Source: a bacterium
GTDB taxonomy: Bacteria; Elusimicrobiota; Elusimicrobia; UBA1565; UBA9628
Reading direction: 5' to 3'
Length of the DNA: 34,822 nt
Assembly (NCBI GenBank): GCA_021783355.1
Contig: JAJXTZ010000007.1
Location: 1-34,822, forward strand
In this document: piece by piece, positions 7,987 through 16,076 of the stretch
Position numbering within the stretch: position 1 is the stretch's first letter
Layout of the letters: every line of letters begins with the position of its first letter
Translations under genes and position numbers: made by a program
Notes under the pieces: model-generated
Seen by the model: the letters and a program-made list of their open reading frames with translations, nothing else
Told to the model about the DNA's origin: nothing
Database searches by the model: none

Positions 7987-8885
7987 AATCATCCCTTGCG
8001 TGCTTGCCGGCCGTCTTCTTCGGCGCCATCGCCTTTATGCAGCTCGCGGGATGCGCCGCCGCCCCCGTGAAGTTGCACGCCGACGAGTCCCTGCAATACG
8101 GCAATCCCATGAAAGACATCGCCATCGTCGGAGGGGCGCAGGTCTTCCTGCCTGGGATGAGCAGCAGAACCGAATCCGTCCTTTCCCTGGAAGACAGCAA
8201 GCAGGCCGACGAGAATCAGGTGCCGGGCATTAAAATTGCGCTCGAGCAGTTGGGCTACAAGGTCGTCTATGCCGAACCGACGGGAGTCGGGTACGATCAT
8301 TGGACCTCCGATCAGGAACGCTGGGTTTATGCCGCGAGCGCCGGCTCCGCCTCGACCCGCAAATACCAGATCGTCGGCAGCTCCCCGGCGTTCGAATATC
8401 CGCCGATGGCCGCGAATCCGGAATATCGAGACGCGGTACGGCAGGAGTTCTCGAAAATGAATGCCGCGCCCTCCTGGAGCCAGTACGCGCCGCAAGAGGC
8501 CGACCTCAGGATCATTCAACGAGCGACCGGCGGCGATACGATCTGTTTCATGCTCGTGGCGGGGTCCAAATCTTCGTCGGCGGAAAAGTCGGCCAGCACC
8601 GCTGAGAACGTGGGCGGGTTCCTATTCGGACTTATCAGTCCGGTGACCGTCAGCAGCAATCTTCCTGCCGACTCCGTTCATACCGCCCTCGTTTGCAGCC
8701 AAGTGAGCACGGGCAAGGTCCTGTGGCAGAGCACCGACGGCCTCGAGATCGATCCCGCCGCGAAACCTCCCGCGGACTACTACAAGGGATTCCTGAGCAA
8801 CTTTCCCAAAGCCGGCGCCGCGATGACCAAGAATTGCGTGTTCGCGGACAAGGCGGCGTCGCTATACGACTGCACGACGCCGTGA
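7983..8885 (+). CDS. Putative lipoprotein of unknown function
   Basis: ATGA overlap with the upstream gene; signal with lipobox MKSSLACLPAVFFGAIAFMQLAGC. Confidence 0.7.
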   Translation: MKSSLACLPAVFFGAIAFMQLAGCAAAPVKLHADESLQYGNPMKDIAIVGGAQVFLPGMSSRTESVLSLEDSKQADENQVPGIKIALEQLGYKVVYAEPTGVGYDHWTSDQERWVYAASAGSASTRKYQIVGSSPAFEYPPMAANPEYRDAVRQEFSKMNAAPSWSQYAPQEADLRIIQRATGGDTICFMLVAGSKSSSAEKSASTAENVGGFLFGLISPVTVSSNLPADSVHTALVCSQVSTGKVLWQSTDGLEIDPAAKPPADYYKGFLSNFPKAGAAMTKNCVFADKAASLYDCTTP

Positions 8886-8895
8886 CCGCATTCTC

Positions 8896-9456
8896 GTGAA
8901 AGGACCGAGGAACGGAGCCGGACGCGCGACGGTCGCGGCCCTCGTCGCGGCCTTCGTCGCGGCATCGTGTCTGGACTCCCGCGCGGCCGACGCCGGAACG
9001 AACGCCGATTTCTCGCGGCTGGTGGCCGTGGCCATCAGCACCGGGCGAGCCGGCGAGTTCCCGCCCCTGTTCGCGTCCTCGATCGGTCCGGAGACCAAGA
9101 CGCCGGTTCAGGTCAAGGAGGTCGCCGGCGACGGGTTCCGCCACATCCTGACCGTGGCTTTCGCGAAGTCCGCCCGGGGGAAGAAGGAGGCGCGGCCCGA
9201 GTGGGTGTACCTGCGCTGGCGGTCGCGGACGAAGCACGCCGTGGAGACCAAGTATTTCCGCGCGGACCTGCACGGGCGCCTGAGGAAGGCGTACTACCTC
9301 CACGGGGTGCTGGACGACTCCGGGCGGGTGGTCTCCGGCTCGCAGTCGGACCCCCGCGTGCAAGACCCCGAGATCCGGCAGGCCTATCAAGCCGAGCTGG
9401 ACTACTGGCTCAAGGACTGGCTGCCCCGGCGGGCGGCCGCCGCGGCCAAGCCTTAA
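8896..9456 (+). CDS. Secreted hypothetical protein, paralogue of the 7252-7986 product
   Basis: GTG start; TKYFRADLHGRLRKAYYLHGVLDDSGR...DPEIRQAYQAELDYWLKDWLPRR aligns by eye with the 7252-7986 product. Confidence 0.7.
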   Translation: MKGPRNGAGRATVAALVAAFVAASCLDSRAADAGTNADFSRLVAVAISTGRAGEFPPLFASSIGPETKTPVQVKEVAGDGFRHILTVAFAKSARGKKEARPEWVYLRWRSRTKHAVETKYFRADLHGRLRKAYYLHGVLDDSGRVVSGSQSDPRVQDPEIRQAYQAELDYWLKDWLPRRAAAAAKP

Positions 9457-9466
9457 AGCCCCGGAC

Positions 9467-11227
9467 TCAGATCGTCGGGCCCGGGGGCGGGGTCTGCGGA
9501 CCCGCCGCCGGCGGCGCGGGCGGCGGCGGCGCCGGCGGATGAGCCTTGGACGCGGCGGCCGGGATCGGCAGGGGGTCCGGAGGCGTCAGGGACTGCGCCA
9601 GCGGGCCGGTGGCCAGCGCGCGCGGGGCCTTGCCGTACTCGGCGAAGATCGCGACGATCTCGTCGTAGTCCAGCTCCTCGCGCTTGAGGAGCTCCGCCGC
9701 GAAACGGTCCAGGATCTCCTCCTCGGAGCGCAGGGTCTCCTCCACTTCCTTCATGGCGCGCATCAGGATCCGCTGCGTGTCGTCGTTGAGCTTCTTCTTG
9801 AGCTCGTCGGAGAGCTGCGTGGCCGGGATCTGCGTGAAGTCGCCGACCAGGCCGCTGTCGCCCATCCCCAAGCGCCAGACCATGTCATGCGCGCGCGTCA
9901 TCGCCACCGCGAAGTCCGAGCTGACCCCCACGGTCGTGGAGCCGATCTTGACCTTCTCGCCGCAGTAGCCGCCGAGGAACATCTTGATCGTCGCGAAGAC
10001 CGACTCGCGGTCGATCACGTGGAACTCCTCGCGCGAGACCGGGTGCACGACGCCCAGCGTGTCTCCGCGCTCGATGATCGAGGCCTTGAACACATCGTAG
10101 AGCGGATGACAGAGGTAGGTGATGATCAGATGGCCCGCCTCGTGATAGGCCTTCATCTGCCGTTCCTTCGGCGTCATCGAGACCCGGTGCGCGACCCCCA
10201 ACTCGATGCGCTCGATGGCCGCGGAGACGTCCTTGTAGGTGATCATCTCCCGGCTGTCGCGCGCGGCGATCAGCGCCGCCTCCTTGAGGATGTTCTCGAT
10301 CTGCGCCGGGGACTTATAGATGGCTTTGCGCGCCAGGCGGCCCATGTCCACGGCCGGGTCCATCTTGATCTTCTTCGCGTAGTACTCGAAGATGCGCTGG
10401 CGCTCGGGCAGGTTGGGCAGGTCGATGCGGATCTTGCGGTCGAAGCGGCCGGGGCGCGTCAGCGCCGGGTCCAGCACGCTTTCCTCCATGTTCATCGCCC
10501 CGATGACCACGACCGGCACGTCGGAGTCCGTCAGGCCGTCCATCTCCACGAGCAATTGGTTCAGCGTGGAGTTTCCCTCCTGCCCGCCGCCGAACGCGTC
10601 GTAGACCACCCGCGTGCGGCCCAAGACCTCGATCTCGTCGATGAAGATGATGCAGGCCCCGTAGGCGCGCGCGTACTGCCGCGCCTGACTGAACAGCTTG
10701 CGCACGCGGCTGGCCCCGACCCCGACGAAGATCTCCACGAATTCCGAGCCCGACGTGGACAGGAACGGCACTCCCGCCTCGGTCGCGATCGCCTTGGCCA
10801 GCATCGTCTTGCCGCAGCCGGGAGGGCCGATCATCAGCAGGCCGTGCAGGATCTTGCCGCCCACGCGCTTGAGCATGGCGCGGTCCTTCAGGAGCTGGAC
10901 CACCTCCCAGGCCTCGTGCTTGGCCTCCTCGTTGCCGATCACATCCGTGAAGCGGACGTTGACCGCGGCGTTGTCAATCTTGGACTTGCGGAACATCGCG
11001 AAGCCCCCGCCGTACTGCAGCAGATACAGGAAACCGACGAAGACCAGCGTCTGCAGGATCCCCCACGGCAGCGAGGCCACGTTGATCCCAATGATGTAGT
11101 TGCGGACGCTGGCCTCCATCCCGGACATGTACCAGATCGGGATGAGGATGGCGACGGCCATCCCCACGACCACGACGATGGGCAGCCACCAGCGCTGCCA
11201 GAAAAGCCTCAGTTTAGCCCAGAACAT
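9467..11227 (-). CDS. FtsH-like membrane AAA+ zinc metalloprotease with Pro-rich C-terminal tail
   Basis: N-terminal TMs; GPPGCGKT Walker [13 protein letters not shown] Walker [21 protein letters not shown] zinc motif; downstream Asp in [13 protein letters not shown]; tail [21 protein letters not shown]. Confidence 0.9.
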   Translation of the reverse strand: MFWAKLRLFWQRWWLPIVVVVGMAVAILIPIWYMSGMEASVRNYIIGINVASLPWGILQTLVFVGFLYLLQYGGGFAMFRKSKIDNAAVNVRFTDVIGNEEAKHEAWEVVQLLKDRAMLKRVGGKILHGLLMIGPPGCGKTMLAKAIATEAGVPFLSTSGSEFVEIFVGVGASRVRKLFSQARQYARAYGACIIFIDEIEVLGRTRVVYDAFGGGQEGNSTLNQLLVEMDGLTDSDVPVVVIGAMNMEESVLDPALTRPGRFDRKIRIDLPNLPERQRIFEYYAKKIKMDPAVDMGRLARKAIYKSPAQIENILKEAALIAARDSREMITYKDVSAAIERIELGVAHRVSMTPKERQMKAYHEAGHLIITYLCHPLYDVFKASIIERGDTLGVVHPVSREEFHVIDRESVFATIKMFLGGYCGEKVKIGSTTVGVSSDFAVAMTRAHDMVWRLGMGDSGLVGDFTQIPATQLSDELKKKLNDDTQRILMRAMKEVEETLRSEEEILDRFAAELLKREELDYDEIVAIFAEYGKAPRALATGPLAQSLTPPDPLPIPAAASKAHPPAPPPPAPPAAGPQTPPPGPTI

Positions 11228-11290
11228 GATGAACCTCGATGTGCGTCGGTGAAGAGGGGGTCAGCTTATGATACCGCATTTGCATCCTCA

Positions 11291-11851
11291 TTACCCCCCG
11301 CATGGGTCCGGCGCCGACCCGGACGAATCCTGCAGACCGGGGAGGACGAAGGCGATCGGCCGGTCGCGGTTGGGGACGTACTTGGTGGAGCAGAAGACGA
11401 AGCCGGTGGTCTTGTAGAACGGCATGTTCAAGGGCTTGGTGCAGGCGGTCACCGTCACCACGTTCCACACCTGGGTGCGCTGGACCGAGACCCCGGGCTT
11501 GCCCTCCGTGCACTCGGAGGTCACCTTGCACGAGTCGGTCAGGTCCAGGAACTTCTCGGTGGCCGTCCCGTAGCCCAGGTACGAGAGCGTCTTATCGTTG
11601 ATGTCCTTCTCCAGCGTGCCGGTGTCCCAGCTCTCGCAGCCGGCCGCGCGATGCGACTCCAGCTGCCAGCGCCGCGCCGCGTAGTACGAGGCGATCTCCA
11701 GCTTCTGCACCAGGATCAGCAGGGCGAAGAGCTTGGCGAAGGCGAAGAGGAAGAACATGAACAACGGAAAGAGCAGGACCACCTCGGTGGTCGCCTGCCC
11801 CTCCTCCGGGCGCGCCGCGCCGGGACGGTGCGACCAGGACTTGCGGAGCAT
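11291..11851 (-). CDS. TadE-like minor pilin
   Basis: MLRKSWSHRPGAARPEEG^QATTEVVLLFPLFMFFLFAFAKLFALLILVQ class III signal. An alternative TTG start at 11863 overlaps the upstream stop. Confidence 0.7.
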   Translation of the reverse strand: MLRKSWSHRPGAARPEEGQATTEVVLLFPLFMFFLFAFAKLFALLILVQKLEIASYYAARRWQLESHRAAGCESWDTGTLEKDINDKTLSYLGYGTATEKFLDLTDSCKVTSECTEGKPGVSVQRTQVWNVVTVTACTKPLNMPFYKTTGFVFCSTKYVPNRDRPIAFVLPGLQDSSGSAPDPCGG

Positions 11852-11859
11852 GCGCCCGA

Positions 11860-12984
11860 TCAAGGGAACTGCCTCACCTGGAATTTCGGCGTGGGGTCCG
11901 GCCACACCGACGGGTGCGTCGCGGGATCGCCGATGAGCGAGATCGTCGTGTGCAGGTCTCCGCGCGGGTACTTCTGCGAGAGCAGGGCCGGGAAATCCAC
12001 GTTCCAGTAGTTCTTCTGCGGCACCGCCCAGTTCATGGTCAAGGACAGCCCCGGGTACCCGTCGGAATTGGTCTGGCGGAACACGTCGATGGCGCTGGGG
12101 TCCACCCACTCCAACTGGAAGAGGCCCCCCCCGTCGTCCTCGCAGCCCGGGAGGTTCATGCTGTCCAGGTCGATGCCCTCGTCGGGCGAGCTGCAGACCG
12201 CCTGCATGATCTGCAGGCCGCTGGTGAGCTTGTTGCCGCAGTATTTGATCCGGTGCAGGCACTTCGGGTGCAGCGCCGCCGAGAAGTCCCCCACGGCGTT
12301 GGAGTAATTGGCGACCAGCTGCCCGGCGTCGGCGGCGTCCCCGGTGTTGAGCCAATAGGATTTGCTCAGGAAGGTGTGCCCTTGCGTCAGCTTCAAGAGC
12401 ACCGTCTTCTGGCCGGCCTCCACCGAGCCCAGCAGGGAGTAGATCTGCACGTAGAACTTGTAGATCTCGCTGGCGACCTCGTACTGCTGGTAGTAATCCT
12501 CGGCGTTCTTCAGCGTCAGCAGCTCGAAGGGCTCGGGCAGGGTCGGCGGAGCGCCGTTCTTGCTCTCTCCGGCCGCGACGCCGGGGTTGTAGGCGATGTC
12601 CCAGGACGGCTCGTCGGAATAGCTGGTCTTGCCGCTCTGGCTGCGCGGGAAGGCGCCGTTGTCGTACAGCACGTCGCGGTAGGGCTTCTCCTGGCAGTTC
12701 TGGGTGGTCTTGCCCTCGCAGATGGCGGTGAACTGGTCGGAGTAGGCCTCGGCGAAGATCCGCATCGGGAAAGCGCCGTTGATGTACGCGGTGCGGTTGA
12801 GGAAGTCCGAGTACTGCACCGTCTCCACGAAGACCGCCGCGTCCATCGCGAACTGATGGCGGATCTTCTCGCGCGAGAGCTTCGCCGTCTCGTAAATCAG
12901 GTAGACGAACAGGAAGAGCGTCGGGAAGATCAGCATCGCGGGGATCACGATCTGACCGGCGCGCGAGCGCAGGAGACGCCTCAC
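11860..12984 (-). CDS. TadG-like minor pilin / pilus-associated protein
   Basis: GTG start; MRRLLRSRAG^QIVIPAMLIFPTLFLFVYLIYETAKLSREKIRHQFAMDAA; large Cys-containing C-terminal domain; adjacent to a TadE-like gene. Confidence 0.65.
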   Translation of the reverse strand: MRRLLRSRAGQIVIPAMLIFPTLFLFVYLIYETAKLSREKIRHQFAMDAAVFVETVQYSDFLNRTAYINGAFPMRIFAEAYSDQFTAICEGKTTQNCQEKPYRDVLYDNGAFPRSQSGKTSYSDEPSWDIAYNPGVAAGESKNGAPPTLPEPFELLTLKNAEDYYQQYEVASEIYKFYVQIYSLLGSVEAGQKTVLLKLTQGHTFLSKSYWLNTGDAADAGQLVANYSNAVGDFSAALHPKCLHRIKYCGNKLTSGLQIMQAVCSSPDEGIDLDSMNLPGCEDDGGGLFQLEWVDPSAIDVFRQTNSDGYPGLSLTMNWAVPQKNYWNVDFPALLSQKYPRGDLHTTISLIGDPATHPSVWPDPTPKFQVRQFP

Positions 12985-13028
12985 GCGGCGCTCACGGGCG
13001 CGCGCGGACTCATCGTCGGCATACCCGA

Positions 13029-13073
13029 ATTATAGCCCTCGCCGATGAAAAATCAAGGTCGCGGCGGTTAAAA
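13029..13073 (-). promoter_or_regulatory. Sigma70-like promoter plus upstream TTTTAA element, tadG-like operon
   Basis: Minus strand: TTTTAA (13073-13068), 33 nt, TATAAT (13034-13029); -35 TTGATT (13056-13051) with 16-nt spacer. Confidence 0.65.
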
Positions 13074-13102
13074 TTCGGTGATATATGAAAGGAAGCCGGC
13101 CG

Positions 13103-14149
13103 CTACTGGACGGCGAGGAAGGTCTCGCTCGCCTCGCTATAGGCGTGCTTGGCCGTCCCCAGGTCGAAGCTGGCCATCACCAGGCTGCGCGGGACGCCCC
13201 CGACCAGGCGGTTGACCCGCAATTGATAGGTGGTGGAGAAGGTCTCGCCGCGGACGTTCTCGACCTCCACCCAGAGCCCGCGGTCGCCCCAGGCCTTGAG
13301 CACGCCGGCGATGCCCTGCGCGTAGGCCGCGTACTCCTCGTCGGACATGCGCACCGTCGTGCCCATGTTGAAGAGGAGCAGGCCCACGTCGGGGTCGTCG
13401 GCCGGGATGTTCTTGGCGACGAACGCCGCGGCCTTCTCCGGCGGACACGCGGCGAGCTGGAGGAAGGTCGCCTCGCTCTTGGACCGCTCCTGGACGGCGT
13501 CAATCGCCCGGTCGAGCTCCCCGATGGCCGCGAGGTTGTCCGGCCACACGCCCGCCGTCAGCCAGCGCCGGTGGCCGATGTCGCTCATGTCCAGCGGCTC
13601 GGGGTCCAGGCCGATGCGCGCCGCGATCAGCTCCGAGTCGAAGCCCTTCTGCGGGCGGATTGCGTCGGCGGCCATGTTCAGTCCCGCGCCGGCGTTGACC
13701 TCCACCAGGTAGAACGGCAGGCCGCGCTTGCGCTGGAAGAAGAGCTGGGCCGGGGCGATCCACAGCGGCGCCCGGGCCGCGACGAAGGTGCGCCGGTGCC
13801 GCGTGCGCAGATTCTCGTGGAACGAAGGCGGCGGCGCCGCCAGGAAGCGCGCCAGCCCCGGCGACGGGTCCGCCTCCGCGGTGCCCCCGCAGGACGGGAA
13901 GTACGGGACCAGCGGGCAGTTCGCGTCGTTGAGGGCCTCGAAATGGAGCGCGGTCAGGTACAGGCCCCACGCGTCGCTCCACGCCACGAAGCGACGCTTC
14001 TCCCAGGCCTTGGACATGGCCTTCCACCACGCCGGTTCGCCGCGCTTGAGCTGCTCGGCGGTCCAGCGCAGCAGGGTGGAGGTGACCGGCAGGGACGGCG
14101 CCTGCGCGGCCCCGCGCTCCAGCTGGGCGACGAATTCCTCTCGGGTCAT
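13103..14149 (-). CDS. DUF2332-like protein of unknown function
   Basis: 348-aa ORF; layout and motifs such as LVEVNAGAGLNM and LVPYFPSCGG recall DUF2332; recognised by eye only. Confidence 0.5.
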   Translation of the reverse strand: MTREEFVAQLERGAAQAPSLPVTSTLLRWTAEQLKRGEPAWWKAMSKAWEKRRFVAWSDAWGLYLTALHFEALNDANCPLVPYFPSCGGTAEADPSPGLARFLAAPPPSFHENLRTRHRRTFVAARAPLWIAPAQLFFQRKRGLPFYLVEVNAGAGLNMAADAIRPQKGFDSELIAARIGLDPEPLDMSDIGHRRWLTAGVWPDNLAAIGELDRAIDAVQERSKSEATFLQLAACPPEKAAAFVAKNIPADDPDVGLLLFNMGTTVRMSDEEYAAYAQGIAGVLKAWGDRGLWVEVENVRGETFSTTYQLRVNRLVGGVPRSLVMASFDLGTAKHAYSEASETFLAVQ

Positions 14150-14198
14150 GCGCCGCCCCGCCCCGCCGCAGCCGTCGCCGGCCCCGGCGGGAGGGGAA

Positions 14199-14888
14199 TC
14201 AGTTCGGCTCTTCCGGCGAGATCAGCCCCATCTCGATGCCCTTGACGACGGCCTCGGTGCGGTTGCTGACCTCGAGCTTTTGGAAGATCGCGTTCAAGTG
14301 GTTCTTGATTGTCTTGACGGAGCAGTCCATCTTGGCGGCGATCTCCTTGTTCGAGAGGCCGGAGCCCAGGAGGACCAGCACGCGGATCTCGGTCTTGGTG
14401 AGGGCCACGGGCGAGGTGCCCTCGCCCGAGGACATCTGACGCAGCCCCTGAAGGAGCTTTCCCATCACCTGCTGCGGGATCATCACGCCGTCGTTGGCGA
14501 AGGCCTTCAGGGCGTTGACCAGCTCGGCCGCCGGGAGCATCTTGGACAGGTAGCCGTTGGCGCCGGCCTGGATGGACTCCATCACGTGCGCCTCGTCCTC
14601 GTAGCTGGACAGGATGAGGACGTTGGTGTTCGGCAGCTCCTTGCGGATCTGGCGCGTCGCGGAGACGCCGTCCAGGTGCGGGAGCTTGATGTCCATCAAG
14701 ATCACGTCGGGCCGGAGCTTCTTGGCCATGCGGATGACTTCCTGGCCGTCCGCGGCCTCCCCGATGACCTCCACGGACTTCTCGTTCTCCAGCAGATCCT
14801 TGATGCCTTCCCGGAACAGGGTCTGGTCGTCGGCGATGAGGACCTTTACCCTCTTCTTCGGCTTCGGCGCAGCCTTGGTCGCAGCCAT
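14199..14888 (-). CDS. NarL/FixJ-type response regulator (REC-LuxR HTH)
   Basis: VLIADDQTLFREGI...DVILMDIKLPHLDG; HTH TKTEIRVLVLLGSGLSNKEIAAKMDCSVKTIKNHLNAIFQKLEVSNRTEAV. Confidence 0.95.
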   Translation of the reverse strand: MAATKAAPKPKKRVKVLIADDQTLFREGIKDLLENEKSVEVIGEAADGQEVIRMAKKLRPDVILMDIKLPHLDGVSATRQIRKELPNTNVLILSSYEDEAHVMESIQAGANGYLSKMLPAAELVNALKAFANDGVMIPQQVMGKLLQGLRQMSSGEGTSPVALTKTEIRVLVLLGSGLSNKEIAAKMDCSVKTIKNHLNAIFQKLEVSNRTEAVVKGIEMGLISPEEPN

Positions 14889-14956
14889 GCGATTCCTCCT
14901 CGGAGTCAGCCGAGTCTAGCAAATCTCGGCATAAATAACGGGTTTTCCGGAATTTG

Positions 14957-16069
14957 TCAAGAGGAGACCGGGATCGTAAAGAGGAAAGTCGCCCCCTTGC
15001 CCTGCCCCGCGCTCTCCACCCAGATGCGGCCCTTGTGACTATGCACGATCTCGCGCGAGATGGACAGCCCCAGGCCGAGCCGGCCGCCGGAGCTGGTGCC
15101 GGCGCCCTGATAGAAGCTCTCGAAGATCTTGCTCAGTTCGCCGGCCGCGATGCCGTCCCCGTTGTCGGCCACCGCGAAGCGCACCGCGCCCCCGTCCCGC
15201 GCCACGCGCACCAAGACGGTCCCGCCCCGCGGGGTGTGGCGCACCGCGTTCTCCAGCAGGTTGTTGAGCACCTGCGCGAGGCGCTTCTTGTCGGCGCTGA
15301 TCGTCGGCAGCCCCGCCGCGATCTCGGTCCTCAGCGTCAGGCCGCGCGACTGCGCGCGCGCCTGCGGCCCGATCACCACTTCCTCCACCATCGTCCCGGG
15401 GTCGAACAGGTTGGTCTCGAGACGGAATTTGCCCTGCTCGATGGAGGCCCAGTCCACGAGGTCCTCGATCAGGCGCGAGATCTGCCCGATCCCGTTGGAG
15501 ATGTAGTGCATCCGCTTCTTCTGATCCTCGTCGGGCTTGATCGTCTGCGCGAGCATCTCGAAGCTCACCTGCAGGGTCATCAGCGAGTTGGACAGGTCGT
15601 GGCTGGCCATCGACATGAACTTGGACTTCATCGCGGAGAGCCGCGACAGTTGGTCGTTGACCTTCTTCAAGTCCTCGATCAGCCGCCGGTTCTCCTGCTT
15701 GAGCCGCATCTTCTCCAGCGACTTCTCGATCGCGCGCTTGAGCAGGTCCGGCTGGACGGGCTTGGTGAGGAAATCGTCGACCGACTCCTGGATGGCCTTG
15801 ACCGCGGTGTCGAGCGAGGCGTTGCCGGTGATCATCAGGATCTGGCTGTCGGCGTTCAAGGCCCGGATCTGCTTGATCGCGTCGATGCCCGTGCCGTCGG
15901 TCAGATTGTAATCCATGAGGATCACGTCGAAGGAGGTCTTCTTGACCTGCGCCACGGCCTCGCCGCCGCTGCCGGCCTGGGCGATCGCGTAACCTTCGGC
16001 GTCCAGGATGTCGCCGACGCCCTCCCGGATGTTCGCGTCGTCGTCCACGATCAAGATCTTGCCTTTCAT
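14957..16069 (-). CDS. Receiver-histidine kinase hybrid (N-terminal REC, HisKA, HATPase_c)
   Basis: KILIVDDDANIREGV...ILMDYNL; SHDLSNSLMTL H-box; NNLLENAVRHTP N-box; GDGIAAGELSKIFESFYQG; GLGLSISREIV. Confidence 0.93.
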   Translation of the reverse strand: MKGKILIVDDDANIREGVGDILDAEGYAIAQAGSGGEAVAQVKKTSFDVILMDYNLTDGTGIDAIKQIRALNADSQILMITGNASLDTAVKAIQESVDDFLTKPVQPDLLKRAIEKSLEKMRLKQENRRLIEDLKKVNDQLSRLSAMKSKFMSMASHDLSNSLMTLQVSFEMLAQTIKPDEDQKKRMHYISNGIGQISRLIEDLVDWASIEQGKFRLETNLFDPGTMVEEVVIGPQARAQSRGLTLRTEIAAGLPTISADKKRLAQVLNNLLENAVRHTPRGGTVLVRVARDGGAVRFAVADNGDGIAAGELSKIFESFYQGAGTSSGGRLGLGLSISREIVHSHKGRIWVESAGQGKGATFLFTIPVSS

Positions 16070-16076
16070 GCTCTCC

